Assembly (NCBI RefSeq): GCF_905203285.1
Contig: NZ_CAJKVK010000019.1
Span: forward strand, 1 to 25,193
Source of the DNA: an uncultured Succinatimonas sp.
GTDB lineage: Bacteria > Pseudomonadota > Gammaproteobacteria > Enterobacterales > Succinivibrionaceae
Length of the DNA stretch: 25,193 nucleotides
Reading direction: 5' to 3'
Under the pieces are notes generated by a model. That model saw nothing but the letters and a program-made list of their open reading frames with translations, had not been told where the DNA came from and did not search any database. The translations under genes were made by a program, and so were the position numbers. Shown in pieces: positions 15,110-23,979 of this stretch (its first letter is position 1; every line of letters starts with the position of its first letter).

Positions 15110-17659
15110 ATGCAAGAAGTGTATGACCGAATTTTAAATGATAAAAATGCGCCGCAAGGCAATGTGCAAAGTAATTTAAAATGCGCTTTATATTTGGTTT
15201 TATGTCTTTATAAGATTAATTTTAATGACGTAAAATCTTTAAGCCTCATGTCTTATCTGCTTTCGTCGGTAGGTTACAAAGGTTCGCTTCTTAATGTTAC
15301 AAAAGAACAGTATGAGACTCTTGCGCGGGAATTGGTTGATGAAGGATCTCTTGTTTCAATAGAAGATTATTCGGCATATTCGCGTCCTAGTGCATTAAAA
15401 GAGTTTGTTGCCAAAATTCGTGCGAAAAAACTTAATACCGCCGGCGTTGATGATTTTATCTATTATATTGAAGATGATAAAGGCAAAGAATTTTCTTTAA
15501 TCACTAAATTTGCGCTGCTGCCGGGTGATGAGGCTAAAGTAAAAGCCAATTATGACAGCGGCAAAGCTTATGTTTTTGAATTAGTGACGAAAAGAGCTGC
15601 GGTCATCGGCAGAATGCAGCAGCTTAAGAAAAATCATATTGAACTTATTCCTGATGAACCGAATTTAGGCTTTATTCATTTTGTGTTTGAATCTCCTGAA
15701 GCAGTGGGGGATGCATTGCCGGGCGACATCGTGATTGCCGAAATTACTAAGCGACAGGTGTTTTCATGCCTTATTAAGACGCGAAAGGTAGTAAAGGATT
15801 TAGGATCTTTAAATGACAAGATAATAAGAGCAATTATAAAACACGATATTCCTAATTCCTGGCCTGATAACCTTATCCGCTCATTAAGCCGTGTACCTAG
15901 CGTTGTAAAGGAAGAAGAATTAAAAGGACGCGTCGATGTAAGAGATCTTCCTTTGGTCACAATTGACGGAGAGGATGCGCGTGACTTTGATGATGCAGTT
16001 TACGCAAGGGAAGAAGAAAAGGGTTGGACTCTTTATGTCGCGATTGCCGACGTTTCTTATTATGTTAAGCCGGGAACTTTGCTTGATAAAGAAGCCCTTT
16101 TGCGCTGTAACTCGGTATATTTCCCGAATTATGTAGTTCCGATGCTTCCTGAAAAATTATCAAACGGTATTTGCTCGTTAAATCCTAACGTTGATCGCAT
16201 GTGTATGGTATGCGAACTTAGTATTGATAATAGTGGCAAGACCAAAAAATACGCATTTTATCCTGCGGTGATGAGGTCGCATGCAAGACTTACTTATACA
16301 GAAGCTTGGCGCATGATAAGCGAGCAGTCTTGTGAATTTGACGAACATAAGCCTTATATCCATGATTTAACCGTTTTGCATGATTTGTATAAGGTTTTGC
16401 GTAAAGCTCGTGATAATCGTGGTGCAATCAATATAGAAAGCGAGGAAGTTAAATTTATCTTTAATGAAAATCTTGAGATATCAGGTTTAACTCCGGTCGT
16501 AAGAAATGACGCTCATATGCTTATTGAAGAGTGCATGATTGCGGCAAACGTTGCAGCCGCCGAGTTTGTAAATTCGCGCAAAGCTCATACTTTGTATCGT
16601 ATTCACGCCAAACCTACGGAAAAGAAGCTTACCGCGCTTAAATCTTATTTAAGCCGCATTGGTTTGGAATTGCCGGGCGGCGATGATCCTTCATCTATGG
16701 ATTATGCCCGTTTTGTTAAGCAAATAGAAAAGCGTGAAGATAGTAAGATCATAGGTGAGCTTTTACTTCGCAGTTTGTCAAAAGCCGAATACAGCCCTGA
16801 TAATATCGGGCATTTCGGTTTGGCTCTTGAAAAGTATGCGCATTTTACTTCGCCTATTCGCCGTTATCCCGATTTGCAGCTGCATCGTGTTATAAAGCAT
16901 TTGCTTGAAAAAGAGAAAAAACGCGATTGGGGAAAAATCGGCGCTCGTGCTTATACCAAGGAAGAATTGCAGATTTTAGGTACGCGCTGCTCAGAGCGTG
17001 AGGTCGAAGCGTTTTATGCAGAGATGGACGTTGACGCCGATCTTAAATGTGAGTATTTAAAGCAGTTTATCGGACAGACTTTAGACGGAACGATTACTGC
17101 CTGCACTAAATTCGGTATTTTTGTTCGTTTAAACGATTTTTACATTGACGGCATGATTCACATTGCTTCTTTTGATGAGTTCATGACCTTTAATGAGCGT
17201 TCGCAGACCTTACGCGGAGGAACCGGCAGAGTCTTTGCCGTAGGAGATAAGATAAAAGTTATCTTAGCCGGCATCAATACTGATGAGCATAAGATTGAGT
17301 TGTTCCCCGATACTCGTGAGAATCGTATCATGATTCAGAGTACGGCAGGTAAAAAGAAAACCAAGAACAAGAAAACACAGGAAAAAGCTAAAGTAATAAA
17401 AAAAGTCGTTGATAAAGATGCGTTTTTTAAGTCAATTGCCGATATCACAAGAAATCAGGCTGCGACTGCGGAGGATGCCGTATTAAGAGAGGAGGAAAAA
17501 CCTAAAAAGAATCTTCCTTTAACTCAAGAATTCGGTGATGAAATGCTTTTAACCGGAAGAGAAGATCATAAAAAGCATGGGAAAAGACATAAGAAAAAGG
17601 CTAAAAGTCAGAAAAGTGCCTCCGGCAGTAAAAACGGTAAAAAGAAGCGTAAAAAGTGA
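15110..17659 (+). CDS. rnr: Ribonuclease R
   Basis: An 849-residue processive 3'-5' exoribonuclease that degrades structured RNA. The order is a winged-helix start (about 1-90), cold-shock domains (about 130-260), the RNB catalytic domain with IDGEDARDFDDA whose aspartates D286, D292, D294 and D295 match the metal ligands of the family, an S1 domain (about 650-740, GTITACTKFGIFVRL) and a long lysine-rich tail. The tail, rich in KKK and KKH from about residue 745, aids RNA and ribosome binding in known RNase R. Size fits E. coli RNase R (about 813) with a slightly longer tail. The ATG has AGAGAG upstream. It is followed by rlmB, the usual gammaproteobacterial order. Confidence 0.97.
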   Translation: MQEVYDRILNDKNAPQGNVQSNLKCALYLVLCLYKINFNDVKSLSLMSYLLSSVGYKGSLLNVTKEQYETLARELVDEGSLVSIEDYSAYSRPSALKEFVAKIRAKKLNTAGVDDFIYYIEDDKGKEFSLITKFALLPGDEAKVKANYDSGKAYVFELVTKRAAVIGRMQQLKKNHIELIPDEPNLGFIHFVFESPEAVGDALPGDIVIAEITKRQVFSCLIKTRKVVKDLGSLNDKIIRAIIKHDIPNSWPDNLIRSLSRVPSVVKEEELKGRVDVRDLPLVTIDGEDARDFDDAVYAREEEKGWTLYVAIADVSYYVKPGTLLDKEALLRCNSVYFPNYVVPMLPEKLSNGICSLNPNVDRMCMVCELSIDNSGKTKKYAFYPAVMRSHARLTYTEAWRMISEQSCEFDEHKPYIHDLTVLHDLYKVLRKARDNRGAINIESEEVKFIFNENLEISGLTPVVRNDAHMLIEECMIAANVAAAEFVNSRKAHTLYRIHAKPTEKKLTALKSYLSRIGLELPGGDDPSSMDYARFVKQIEKREDSKIIGELLLRSLSKAEYSPDNIGHFGLALEKYAHFTSPIRRYPDLQLHRVIKHLLEKEKKRDWGKIGARAYTKEELQILGTRCSEREVEAFYAEMDVDADLKCEYLKQFIGQTLDGTITACTKFGIFVRLNDFYIDGMIHIASFDEFMTFNERSQTLRGGTGRVFAVGDKIKVILAGINTDEHKIELFPDTRENRIMIQSTAGKKKTKNKKTQEKAKVIKKVVDKDAFFKSIADITRNQAATAEDAVLREEEKPKKNLPLTQEFGDEMLLTGREDHKKHGKRHKKKAKSQKSASGSKNGKKKRKK

Positions 17660-17680
17660 TTTTGAGTTTTGTTTTTAACT

Positions 17681-17722
17681 AAGAATGGCAGAAGAAGTGT
17701 TAAACTTTACTGCCTTTCTTTT
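17681..17722 (+). promoter_or_regulatory. Hairpin between rnr and rlmB, terminator-like
   Basis: AAGAATGGCAG (17681-17691) pairs with CTGCCTTTCTT (17710-17720) with a single T-T mismatch, and an inner stem AAGT/ACTT closes the loop GTTAA. Two U follow and the right arm itself ends in U-rich sequence. It may give partial termination or a processing site that lowers rlmB relative to rnr. Confidence 0.6.
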
Positions 17723-17752
17723 AGGTCACAAGATTTTAAATGGGAACAGAAA

Positions 17753-18517
17753 ATGATACGTAGAAACGGTAAGCAGAATCGTGAATTGGTGTATGGCGTG
17801 AATGCTGTGGAAGCCGCTTTGGAGACAGCACCTGAAAAAATCGTCAGCGCTTTTATAATTAAAGGACGTGAGGATGATAAAAGAATTTCCCGCATTGTTT
17901 CTTTGATGAATAATTATGGGATTAAAGTGCAAACCGCGATGCGTCATACTTTGGATGAAATAACCGATAATGGCGTACATCAAGGTGTGGTTATTGAGAT
18001 GATAGCAACTCCTCCTAAAAATGAAGGTGATCTTGAGGAACTGCTTGATACTCTTGAAAATCCGTTTTTCCTGGTGCTTGATAGTGTGACGGATCCGCGT
18101 AATTTAGGCGCTGCGATGCGTTCTGTCTGGGCGGCCGGTGCCCACGGCGTGATTGTTCCCAAAGATAAATCGGCATCTTTTTCTCCTGCTGCCCGTAAGG
18201 CTGCGTCAGGCGCTGCTGATGTTCTGCCCCTTTTTGCCGTGACCAATTTGGCAAGAACGCTTGAAATGTTAAAAGAGCGTTTTGTAAGAGTGATCGGTAT
18301 GGACGGTGCGGCAACAGACAATATTTATGCAACTGATTTAACCGGACCTCTTGCTATTGTTATGGGATCTGAAGAAAGCGGTATGCGCCGCCTTACTCGT
18401 GAAAAATGCGATGACATAACGAAGATCCCGATGGCTGAAGGAGTTGAAAGTCTGAATGTTTCAGTAGCTGCAGGTATTGCGCTCTTTGAAGCGGTAAGAC
18501 AAAGATCGTTTCGTTAG
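17753..18517 (+). CDS. rlmB: RlmB, 23S rRNA (Gm2251) 2'-O-methyltransferase
   Basis: A 254-residue SPOUT-class TrmH-type methyltransferase that methylates the ribose of G2251 in the 23S rRNA P-loop. The N-terminal substrate-binding domain begins with ELVYGVNAVEAAL. The knot region shows DPRNLGA (motif 1), GSEESGM (motif 2) and ESLNVSVAAGI (motif 3). The start is ATG 17753, preceded by GGGAACAG. An in-frame TTG at 17669 would add 28 unrelated residues and run through the intergenic hairpin, so I reject it. E. coli RlmB is 243 residues. A strong terminator lies 12 nt after the stop. Confidence 0.95.
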   Translation: MIRRNGKQNRELVYGVNAVEAALETAPEKIVSAFIIKGREDDKRISRIVSLMNNYGIKVQTAMRHTLDEITDNGVHQGVVIEMIATPPKNEGDLEELLDTLENPFFLVLDSVTDPRNLGAAMRSVWAAGAHGVIVPKDKSASFSPAARKAASGAADVLPLFAVTNLARTLEMLKERFVRVIGMDGAATDNIYATDLTGPLAIVMGSEESGMRRLTREKCDDITKIPMAEGVESLNVSVAAGIALFEAVRQRSFR

Positions 18518-18529
18518 TTAGTTTTAGGA

Positions 18530-18570
18530 ACTATCGGCATCCCGGAAGATTTTCTGCCGATAGTTTTTTT
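18530..18570 (+). terminator. Intrinsic terminator after rlmB
   Basis: ACTATCGGCA (18530-18539) and TGCCGATAGT (18555-18564) form a perfect 10-bp stem with a 15-nt loop, followed by a run of T to 18570. On the minus strand the tail after the stem is not U-rich, so it serves the plus-strand run only. Confidence 0.95.
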
Positions 18571-18621
18571 GTTTTTCATAGAATAAAGATATTTGTGTTA
18601 TTGCAGTGGCAAAAGCAAGCG

Positions 18622-21600
18622 TTACTTTCTTGTACACCCTGCGCCTTTAATTGTTGAGTAGCCTCCGGCTAATTTTTGTACTTCAATTTGTGTTCTTATT
18701 CTTTCTTTTAGCTTTGCCACATGTGAAATAACGCCGATAAGCTTACCTTCCTTTTGTAATGAAGCAAGGGTATCAAGTGCGCTTTCCAGCGCTTCATCAT
18801 CAAGAGTACCGAAACCTTCATCAAGAAAGAGGGAGTTTACCTGAACGTTTTGACTTGCCATTTTGGAAAGACCTAAAGCAAGGGCGAGACTTACCAAAAA
18901 TGTTTCTCCGCCTGAAAGATTTGAAGTGGGGCGATGACAGCTGAATTGATATAAATCAATTACATCAATTTCAAGAGCTCTTTTTTCATCATCACTTACG
19001 CAGAGCTTGTAGCGATCGGTAAGTTTTGACATTTCACGATTGGCAAGATTTATTAAATATTCAAGAGATATATTTTGTACGAATTTACGGTATTTTTTGC
19101 CGTCGGCAGTTCCTATGAGAGAGCAAAGGCGATGATATCTTGTATAAATATCTTCTTGTTTTTTATATTCTTTTGCTTTTTCAGCGAATTTTTTGGCATT
19201 ATCAAAATGTTTTTCAATAACGGAACGCAAATATCCCTTTTGTTCGCTTAGTTTATTGAGTGCGGCTTTATTATTTTGAAGTTTTAGTGTTAATTCTTCT
19301 TCGTTTTGCTTTAAATCCGGATCGTCTGACATTGCGTCAATTAGTTTTTGATTTTCTGTAATTTTGGTAGTAAGCGACAGCAAGAGATTTTGAAGATGTT
19401 TTTGTTCATTTATAAGTACGTTAAGATCTTTATCGTCAATTAAAGCGTGCTCAAAATCTGCAACATTTAAGAATTGATGAGCTTGAAGTGCATTTGTGAA
19501 AGCATTTTTATCAATGGAATATTGAGTGCTGAGTAAAAGACGGTTTTTTTCTTTGACGGTTAAAGATCCTTCTGTTTGAGCTAAATGCGAGGAGATGTTT
19601 TGTAGGTTATTTGCAATTTGTTTTATTGCATCTTCCAAATTTACCAAAGCTTCATCAAGCTCAGTTTGATAAGTTTTGACATTGTTATTGCCAAAAAGAT
19701 TGAAGCGCTCTTCTTTAACCAAAGAAAGCATCTGGTCTTTTTTGGCATGCTCTTTAGTAATATCGTTTAACTGAGTTGCAATTAAATGTAATTTTGCAGT
19801 TTCAGCGTCATTTATGCTTTGTTTTTCAGCAATTTTTTGTCTGCAAATTTCCTCTTTTTGTTGATTCTTTTTGTAGTCATCGTTTTTATTTTGTAAAACT
19901 GAAATGGCACTAGTAAAGTTTTTTAGATATTCATCAAAACGTTCATTTTTATCAATTTTTACCCGGTGATTTGAAAATTCATGGCTTAAAACATGACATT
20001 TTTCATCAATTTCTTGTTTTAAATAAGAAATTTCATTGTTGAGAACTGTATGGCGAGAACTTTTTTCATTGATCTCGGTGTTTATTACGGCACTTTGTTG
20101 TCTTTGAGTGTTAACTTGTGTTTGAATTTTAGAAATTTGATTCAAGAGTTTTTGTTTCTCATCATTGATGTTATCCACATTTTTGATGATATTTTGTATA
20201 TGTGAAAGAGAAAAAGAAAATTTATCTTTAAGATCGGATATGTTGCTTTCGTTATATACGTCTATGCCTTTTATATTTAGGATAGACAGCAGTTTTAACA
20301 GCGTCTTTTCTTTTTCTTCTATAACAGTTTGTTGATTGGCTATTTCTGTTTGTAATGTCTGTTTTTGTTTATCTTTGTGTTCAATATCGCCGCTGATTTT
20401 TATAAGTTGAATATTTTGTGTGCGAATGTCTTTTTCAAGAGCCTCATATCTTTCTTTAAGATTGTTAAGTTCAATTTCATCCTTATCTGTCCAGGGAATT
20501 AAGTCAGATGCATACGGATGAACGGTGCTGCCGCACAAAGGACACGGCTCCCCTTCTTTAAGCTGATGTCGCTGCTCATCAAAAGTCATAGCCTTTTGTT
20601 TTAAGGTGAATAAAGTTTCTTTTAGCTTTAAATCCTTTTGCAGTAACAATTGCTCGTTGCTTTTATCTTTTAGTAGTTGAGATATCTCACTTTGATTTTG
20701 AGTAAGTTTTGAAATGCCTAAAATAAGTTCATTAAGTTTTGAAGAGTCTTGATTATGTTTTTTGTAAGCGTCAAGAAGTTTATCTGAAGCGTTAATTAAC
20801 GCTGAATAATTTTCGGCAGACTGTCTGTACTCTTGGACACTTTTCCCCTCTAGCAATGCTGCAAGCTGCGTATTAACTGATTGTTCTTTATCATTTAATT
20901 TTTTTAGCTCTGTTTCATTTTTCTCTAAAGAGACAGTGTTTTTTTCATTTTCTTCAGAGAGTTTTTTTATTGCAGTATCTAAGGCGCTGCTTTCTTGAAC
21001 TTTGTCGGTTAAATCTTTATAAAACAAAGTATTAATTTGTTCAAGCTTATTTTGCAGTACAGAAATGACTTCAGGAAGCGTTGCGTCAATAATATGCTCT
21101 TTTAAGTATTCAGATAACTTTTTGTGCTCGCATTGCAGCTTTAGTAAAGATTTATTATTGTTTTCTATGGATTTTTTACAAATGTTTTCTTTTTCTATTA
21201 AATTTTCTTGACTGTTTTGTAATTGATTTAGTTCGCTTGTTCCTGCTTCAATCTTTGCATCAAGTTCAATTACTTTATCTGAAACTTTCTTAAAAGCGGC
21301 TGCTTTTTCTTTTTGCTTTAAAAATGCTGCGTTCTTGCTTTTAAGATCAGTCTCTAATGTGTTTTTGTTTTCTTTAAGTGCAGATAATGTAGTATTTAAA
21401 AACTCAATATCATCATTAAGTTCTTGTATGCTTTTTTCTTTATCTTTCAAACTAAAATAGTCGTTTTTGATTAAATTAGCTTGTTGCGCATTGTAAATTT
21501 TTATTTCTTTAGGTTTAAACTCGGTAAATTTTGCAGAAAGAGATTCTTGTTCAAGGTTAAGAGCTTGAGCTGAGTTTTTTGCCTTGTTAAATTCGGTAAA

Positions 21601-22350
21601 TTTATTTAAGGTCGTATATAAATATTGATTTTCTTTTTCCAGAAGTTTTACTTTTTCCGTAATTTCATTTACGGCATTTTCTTTTTCCTTTAATTCTGCT
21701 TCATTAAGAATCTCAATATGTTCAAGAGATTCTTTGAGGCTTTCTAAAAGTAGTTTAGCTTCTTTATCTTTTTGATAGACAAATTGAGATATTTGTGAAT
21801 AGATAGCTGTCCCGGTGAGTTTTTCAAGAAGCTCGGAACGTTCATTGTCATTTGATTTTAAAAAGTTAGCAAAATTACCTTGCGCAAGGAGCATGGATTT
21901 AGTGAACTTGTCAAAATCAAGACCGGTAATTTCTGCAACTTTGTTAGGGACGTTGCGTCCTGAAGCAATATCTTTCCCGCCTTTAAGATCTTTATCAAGT
22001 TCGATTAAAAGATGGGTTTTATTTTGCAGTGCTCCGCCCATCTTGTTTCGGGATCTATGCTGTTCAAAGGAGGCAAGATAATATTTATGCGCACTTTCAA
22101 AAATCACCCTTGCCATACACGTTCCTTCAGAACGCGTCATGATTTCATTGGTGCTGCCTACATCGTTAAGACGCGGAGTTTTTGAGTAAAGAGCAAGGCA
22201 AATAGCGTCTAAAATAGTTGATTTTCCTGCACCGGTAGGTCCTGTGATGGCGAAAATACCGCTTGATGTAAAGGCTTCATCGGTAAAATCAATATTAAAA
22301 GTTCCGCGTAAAGAATTAAGGTTAGACAGTTCTACTCGTAAAACTTTCAT
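18622..22350 (-). CDS. sbcC: SbcC, SMC-like ATPase of the SbcCD nuclease
   Basis: A 1242-residue Rad50-type ATPase that works with SbcD on double-strand ends and hairpins. Walker A is GPTGAGKST (37-45). The ABC signature LSGGE is at 1145-1149 and Walker B is SLFLDEGFGTLDD with D1177-E1178. Between them lie very long Lys/Glu/Leu/Gln-rich coiled coils, broken by the zinc hook C603-PL-C606 where two molecules clasp. E. coli SbcC has 1048 residues, so the coiled-coil arms are longer here. The start overlaps the sbcD stop by 4 nt (translational coupling). The gene is AT-rich and uses AAA for lysine, the pattern of low expression. Confidence 0.96.
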   Translation of the reverse strand: MKVLRVELSNLNSLRGTFNIDFTDEAFTSSGIFAITGPTGAGKSTILDAICLALYSKTPRLNDVGSTNEIMTRSEGTCMARVIFESAHKYYLASFEQHRSRNKMGGALQNKTHLLIELDKDLKGGKDIASGRNVPNKVAEITGLDFDKFTKSMLLAQGNFANFLKSNDNERSELLEKLTGTAIYSQISQFVYQKDKEAKLLLESLKESLEHIEILNEAELKEKENAVNEITEKVKLLEKENQYLYTTLNKFTEFNKAKNSAQALNLEQESLSAKFTEFKPKEIKIYNAQQANLIKNDYFSLKDKEKSIQELNDDIEFLNTTLSALKENKNTLETDLKSKNAAFLKQKEKAAAFKKVSDKVIELDAKIEAGTSELNQLQNSQENLIEKENICKKSIENNNKSLLKLQCEHKKLSEYLKEHIIDATLPEVISVLQNKLEQINTLFYKDLTDKVQESSALDTAIKKLSEENEKNTVSLEKNETELKKLNDKEQSVNTQLAALLEGKSVQEYRQSAENYSALINASDKLLDAYKKHNQDSSKLNELILGISKLTQNQSEISQLLKDKSNEQLLLQKDLKLKETLFTLKQKAMTFDEQRHQLKEGEPCPLCGSTVHPYASDLIPWTDKDEIELNNLKERYEALEKDIRTQNIQLIKISGDIEHKDKQKQTLQTEIANQQTVIEEKEKTLLKLLSILNIKGIDVYNESNISDLKDKFSFSLSHIQNIIKNVDNINDEKQKLLNQISKIQTQVNTQRQQSAVINTEINEKSSRHTVLNNEISYLKQEIDEKCHVLSHEFSNHRVKIDKNERFDEYLKNFTSAISVLQNKNDDYKKNQQKEEICRQKIAEKQSINDAETAKLHLIATQLNDITKEHAKKDQMLSLVKEERFNLFGNNNVKTYQTELDEALVNLEDAIKQIANNLQNISSHLAQTEGSLTVKEKNRLLLSTQYSIDKNAFTNALQAHQFLNVADFEHALIDDKDLNVLINEQKHLQNLLLSLTTKITENQKLIDAMSDDPDLKQNEEELTLKLQNNKAALNKLSEQKGYLRSVIEKHFDNAKKFAEKAKEYKKQEDIYTRYHRLCSLIGTADGKKYRKFVQNISLEYLINLANREMSKLTDRYKLCVSDDEKRALEIDVIDLYQFSCHRPTSNLSGGETFLVSLALALGLSKMASQNVQVNSLFLDEGFGTLDDEALESALDTLASLQKEGKLIGVISHVAKLKERIRTQIEVQKLAGGYSTIKGAGCTRK

Positions 22351-23591
22351 TTTGCATCTGCCTCCTCATCTATCATTAATCTCCGGATTTCTTTATATGT
22401 ACTTATATATTCAGGACGATCTTTTTCTTCAATTCCTGCAGATTCCAAAAGTCGTAAAAAGACGCTGTCTTCATTTAAATCAGTAAGTTGTTTTATTTCA
22501 TCATCTTGTGATAATGCTTTACCAAAGCAGCGATTGTCTTTTATTCTTAAAATTTCAATTAAAGAATTTGACGTAAGGTCATCAATGCGGTTTTTTATGG
22601 TTATTGCGTCTTCTTGTCCTTCTAAAAGAATTTCAACCATAAAAGGTATGTTTTCTTTTTTAAGCTCTTTTAATTGCCTGCTTATTATGTCTAAATCGCC
22701 TTTTATTCTGACTAGTTTTTTAGTCTGGGAAAACGGAATTAAAGAGAGTTTTTTATCCCCTTTGTCAAATTCGATAAGGCAAGCATGTTTGGTTTCGGTT
22801 TCGCCAAAGTTCATGGGAAGAGGAGTGCCGGAATAACGAATATATTCGTTTTGCTTGATTTTGTGTCCGGTGTGCAGGTGTCCTAGTGCAATGTAGTCAT
22901 AGCGCGGATCAAAAGCGTCGGCTTCAATCGGGCAGAGCGATCCGACAAAAAGATCGCGTGCAGTGTTGGTATCGCTTATAACGTCACCAATCATAAAAAG
23001 ATGTGCCATAGCGATTACCGGAATTTTAATATGGTAATTATTTAATATCTCTTCTTGTTTTAAAAATGCCTTAGCGGATACTTTTCTTATATGTCCGATA
23101 ACTGCTTTTCTATATTCAGCGTGTATTTCATCCTCGTTTTCATCTATTAAAATACGTCTTATATCCCGTTCACGAAGATAGGGGATGGCGCTTATGATTA
23201 GAAAAGGAATTCCGTTATCTTCTTTTAATACGATGATTTCTTTATCGATATTTTCAATATCAATGCTTGATACGATATGAATATTAAAAGAGGAAAGTAA
23301 AGGATCGGCCGCTTTTAGAAAGTTCGGAGAATCGTGGTTCCCTGCAATGAGCACGGTATGCTTTAGCTTTGTTTTAGCAAGTTTGGCAAGAAAGTCGTAG
23401 TAAAGTTTTTGCGCGTCAAGTGCTGGCATGGATGAGTCAAAAATATCGCCAGCTATCAAAAGAACATCGATGTTTTCTTTTTTTATTATTTCTGTAAGCT
23501 GATCTAAGATTTGACAGAACTCATCGGTTCGGGATTTTCCGTACAGATTTTTGCTAAGATGCAAATCCGAGGTATGAAGAATTTTTAACAT
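22347..23591 (-). CDS. sbcD: SbcD, Mre11-like nuclease subunit of SbcCD
   Basis: A 414-residue metallophosphoesterase that supplies the exo- and endonuclease site of the SbcCD complex. The five-motif phosphoesterase core is intact: SDLHL (D9, H11), GDIFD (D49), GNHDS (N85-H86-D87), an AMAHL segment and GHLHTGH. The C-terminal part (about 290-414) is the capping and SbcC-binding region. E. coli SbcD is 400 residues. It is the first gene of the minus-strand sbcDC operon, divergent from rpsF across 388 nt. No clear Shine-Dalgarno is seen before the ATG, and no strong promoter was found for it. Confidence 0.96.
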   Translation of the reverse strand: MLKILHTSDLHLSKNLYGKSRTDEFCQILDQLTEIIKKENIDVLLIAGDIFDSSMPALDAQKLYYDFLAKLAKTKLKHTVLIAGNHDSPNFLKAADPLLSSFNIHIVSSIDIENIDKEIIVLKEDNGIPFLIISAIPYLRERDIRRILIDENEDEIHAEYRKAVIGHIRKVSAKAFLKQEEILNNYHIKIPVIAMAHLFMIGDVISDTNTARDLFVGSLCPIEADAFDPRYDYIALGHLHTGHKIKQNEYIRYSGTPLPMNFGETETKHACLIEFDKGDKKLSLIPFSQTKKLVRIKGDLDIISRQLKELKKENIPFMVEILLEGQEDAITIKNRIDDLTSNSLIEILRIKDNRCFGKALSQDDEIKQLTDLNEDSVFLRLLESAGIEEKDRPEYISTYKEIRRLMIDEEADAK

Positions 23592-23842
23592 AAAGCGTGC
23601 TGCCGTAATAGAAATATGTATTTATAAATTACTAGGTTTCATTGATACTTGCTATAGAATTTAAATATCTTTGATTTTTGCTGAATTTTTAATGGGATAA
23701 ACTGATGATATGTAGTGCGGTGTTCTTAATTTAAAAAAGTTAAGGGAAAAATTTTTGTGTCTTTTGATTGGGAATTTTGCTGATACGCTTAAAAACGGCA
23801 TAGATTTGCCTATTTTAAGAAAAAAATAGATGGTTTCATTTA
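23592..23842. other. AT-rich divergent gap between sbcD and the rpsF promoter
   Basis: No gene is visible. The region must hold the sbcD promoter on the minus strand, but I could not pick a convincing -35/-10 pair. GGCA-N6-TGCC (about 23799-23812) followed by GTTTTT on the minus strand is too short a stem to call a terminator. Confidence 0.4.
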
Positions 23843-23870
23843 TTGAAATTTATAAAAAAAGCAGTAAAAT
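23843..23870 (+). promoter_or_regulatory. Sigma-70 type promoter of the rpsF operon
   Basis: TTGAAA (23843-23848) and TAAAAT (23865-23870) are separated by 16 nt, each one or two bases from consensus. An A-rich stretch between and before them fits a strong ribosomal protein promoter. The implied transcript has a leader of about 100 nt before rpsF. Confidence 0.75.
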
Positions 23871-23887
23871 ATTTGCCGTTTCAGTCG

Positions 23888-23916
23888 CGCGAGTTTTTTA
23901 GATGGAAAAAACCGCG
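23888..23916 (+). promoter_or_regulatory. First hairpin of the rpsF leader
   Basis: CGCG-A-GTTTTTT (23888-23899) pairs with AAAAAAC-CGCG (23906-23916): 11 pairs with one bulged A and a 6-nt loop AGATGG. It begins about 10-15 nt after the predicted transcription start. No U-tract follows, so it is a structural element of the leader rather than a terminator. Confidence 0.6.
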
Positions 23917-23921
23917 TTAGC

Positions 23922-23970
23922 TTCCTTGTCTGAATAATGACTGATATTTTCAGACTTCTACCGTAAGGGG
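23922..23970 (+). promoter_or_regulatory. S6:S18 autoregulatory leader motif before rpsF
   Basis: GTCTGA (23928-23933) pairs with TCAGAC (23950-23955); outside it CCTT (23924-23927) pairs with AAGG (23965-23968). The 3' side between the helices is a 9-nt bulge that contains CCG (23961-23963). This is the layout of the known leader in which the S6:S18 complex binds a CCG bulge resembling its 16S rRNA site. The outer stem uses the Shine-Dalgarno AAGGGG, so protein binding would block translation of rpsF. Confidence 0.75.
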
Positions 23971-23979
23971 CATTTATTC

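Noticed and set aside
17669..17752. Longer rlmB starting at TTG 17669
   Set aside because: The extra 28 residues run through an intergenic hairpin, are unlike RlmB, and ATG 17753 has a ribosome site.
23713..23721. Sequence close to the Pasteurellaceae DNA uptake core (AGTGCGGT)
   Set aside because: Single occurrence in the window; uptake sequences are frequent and clustered.
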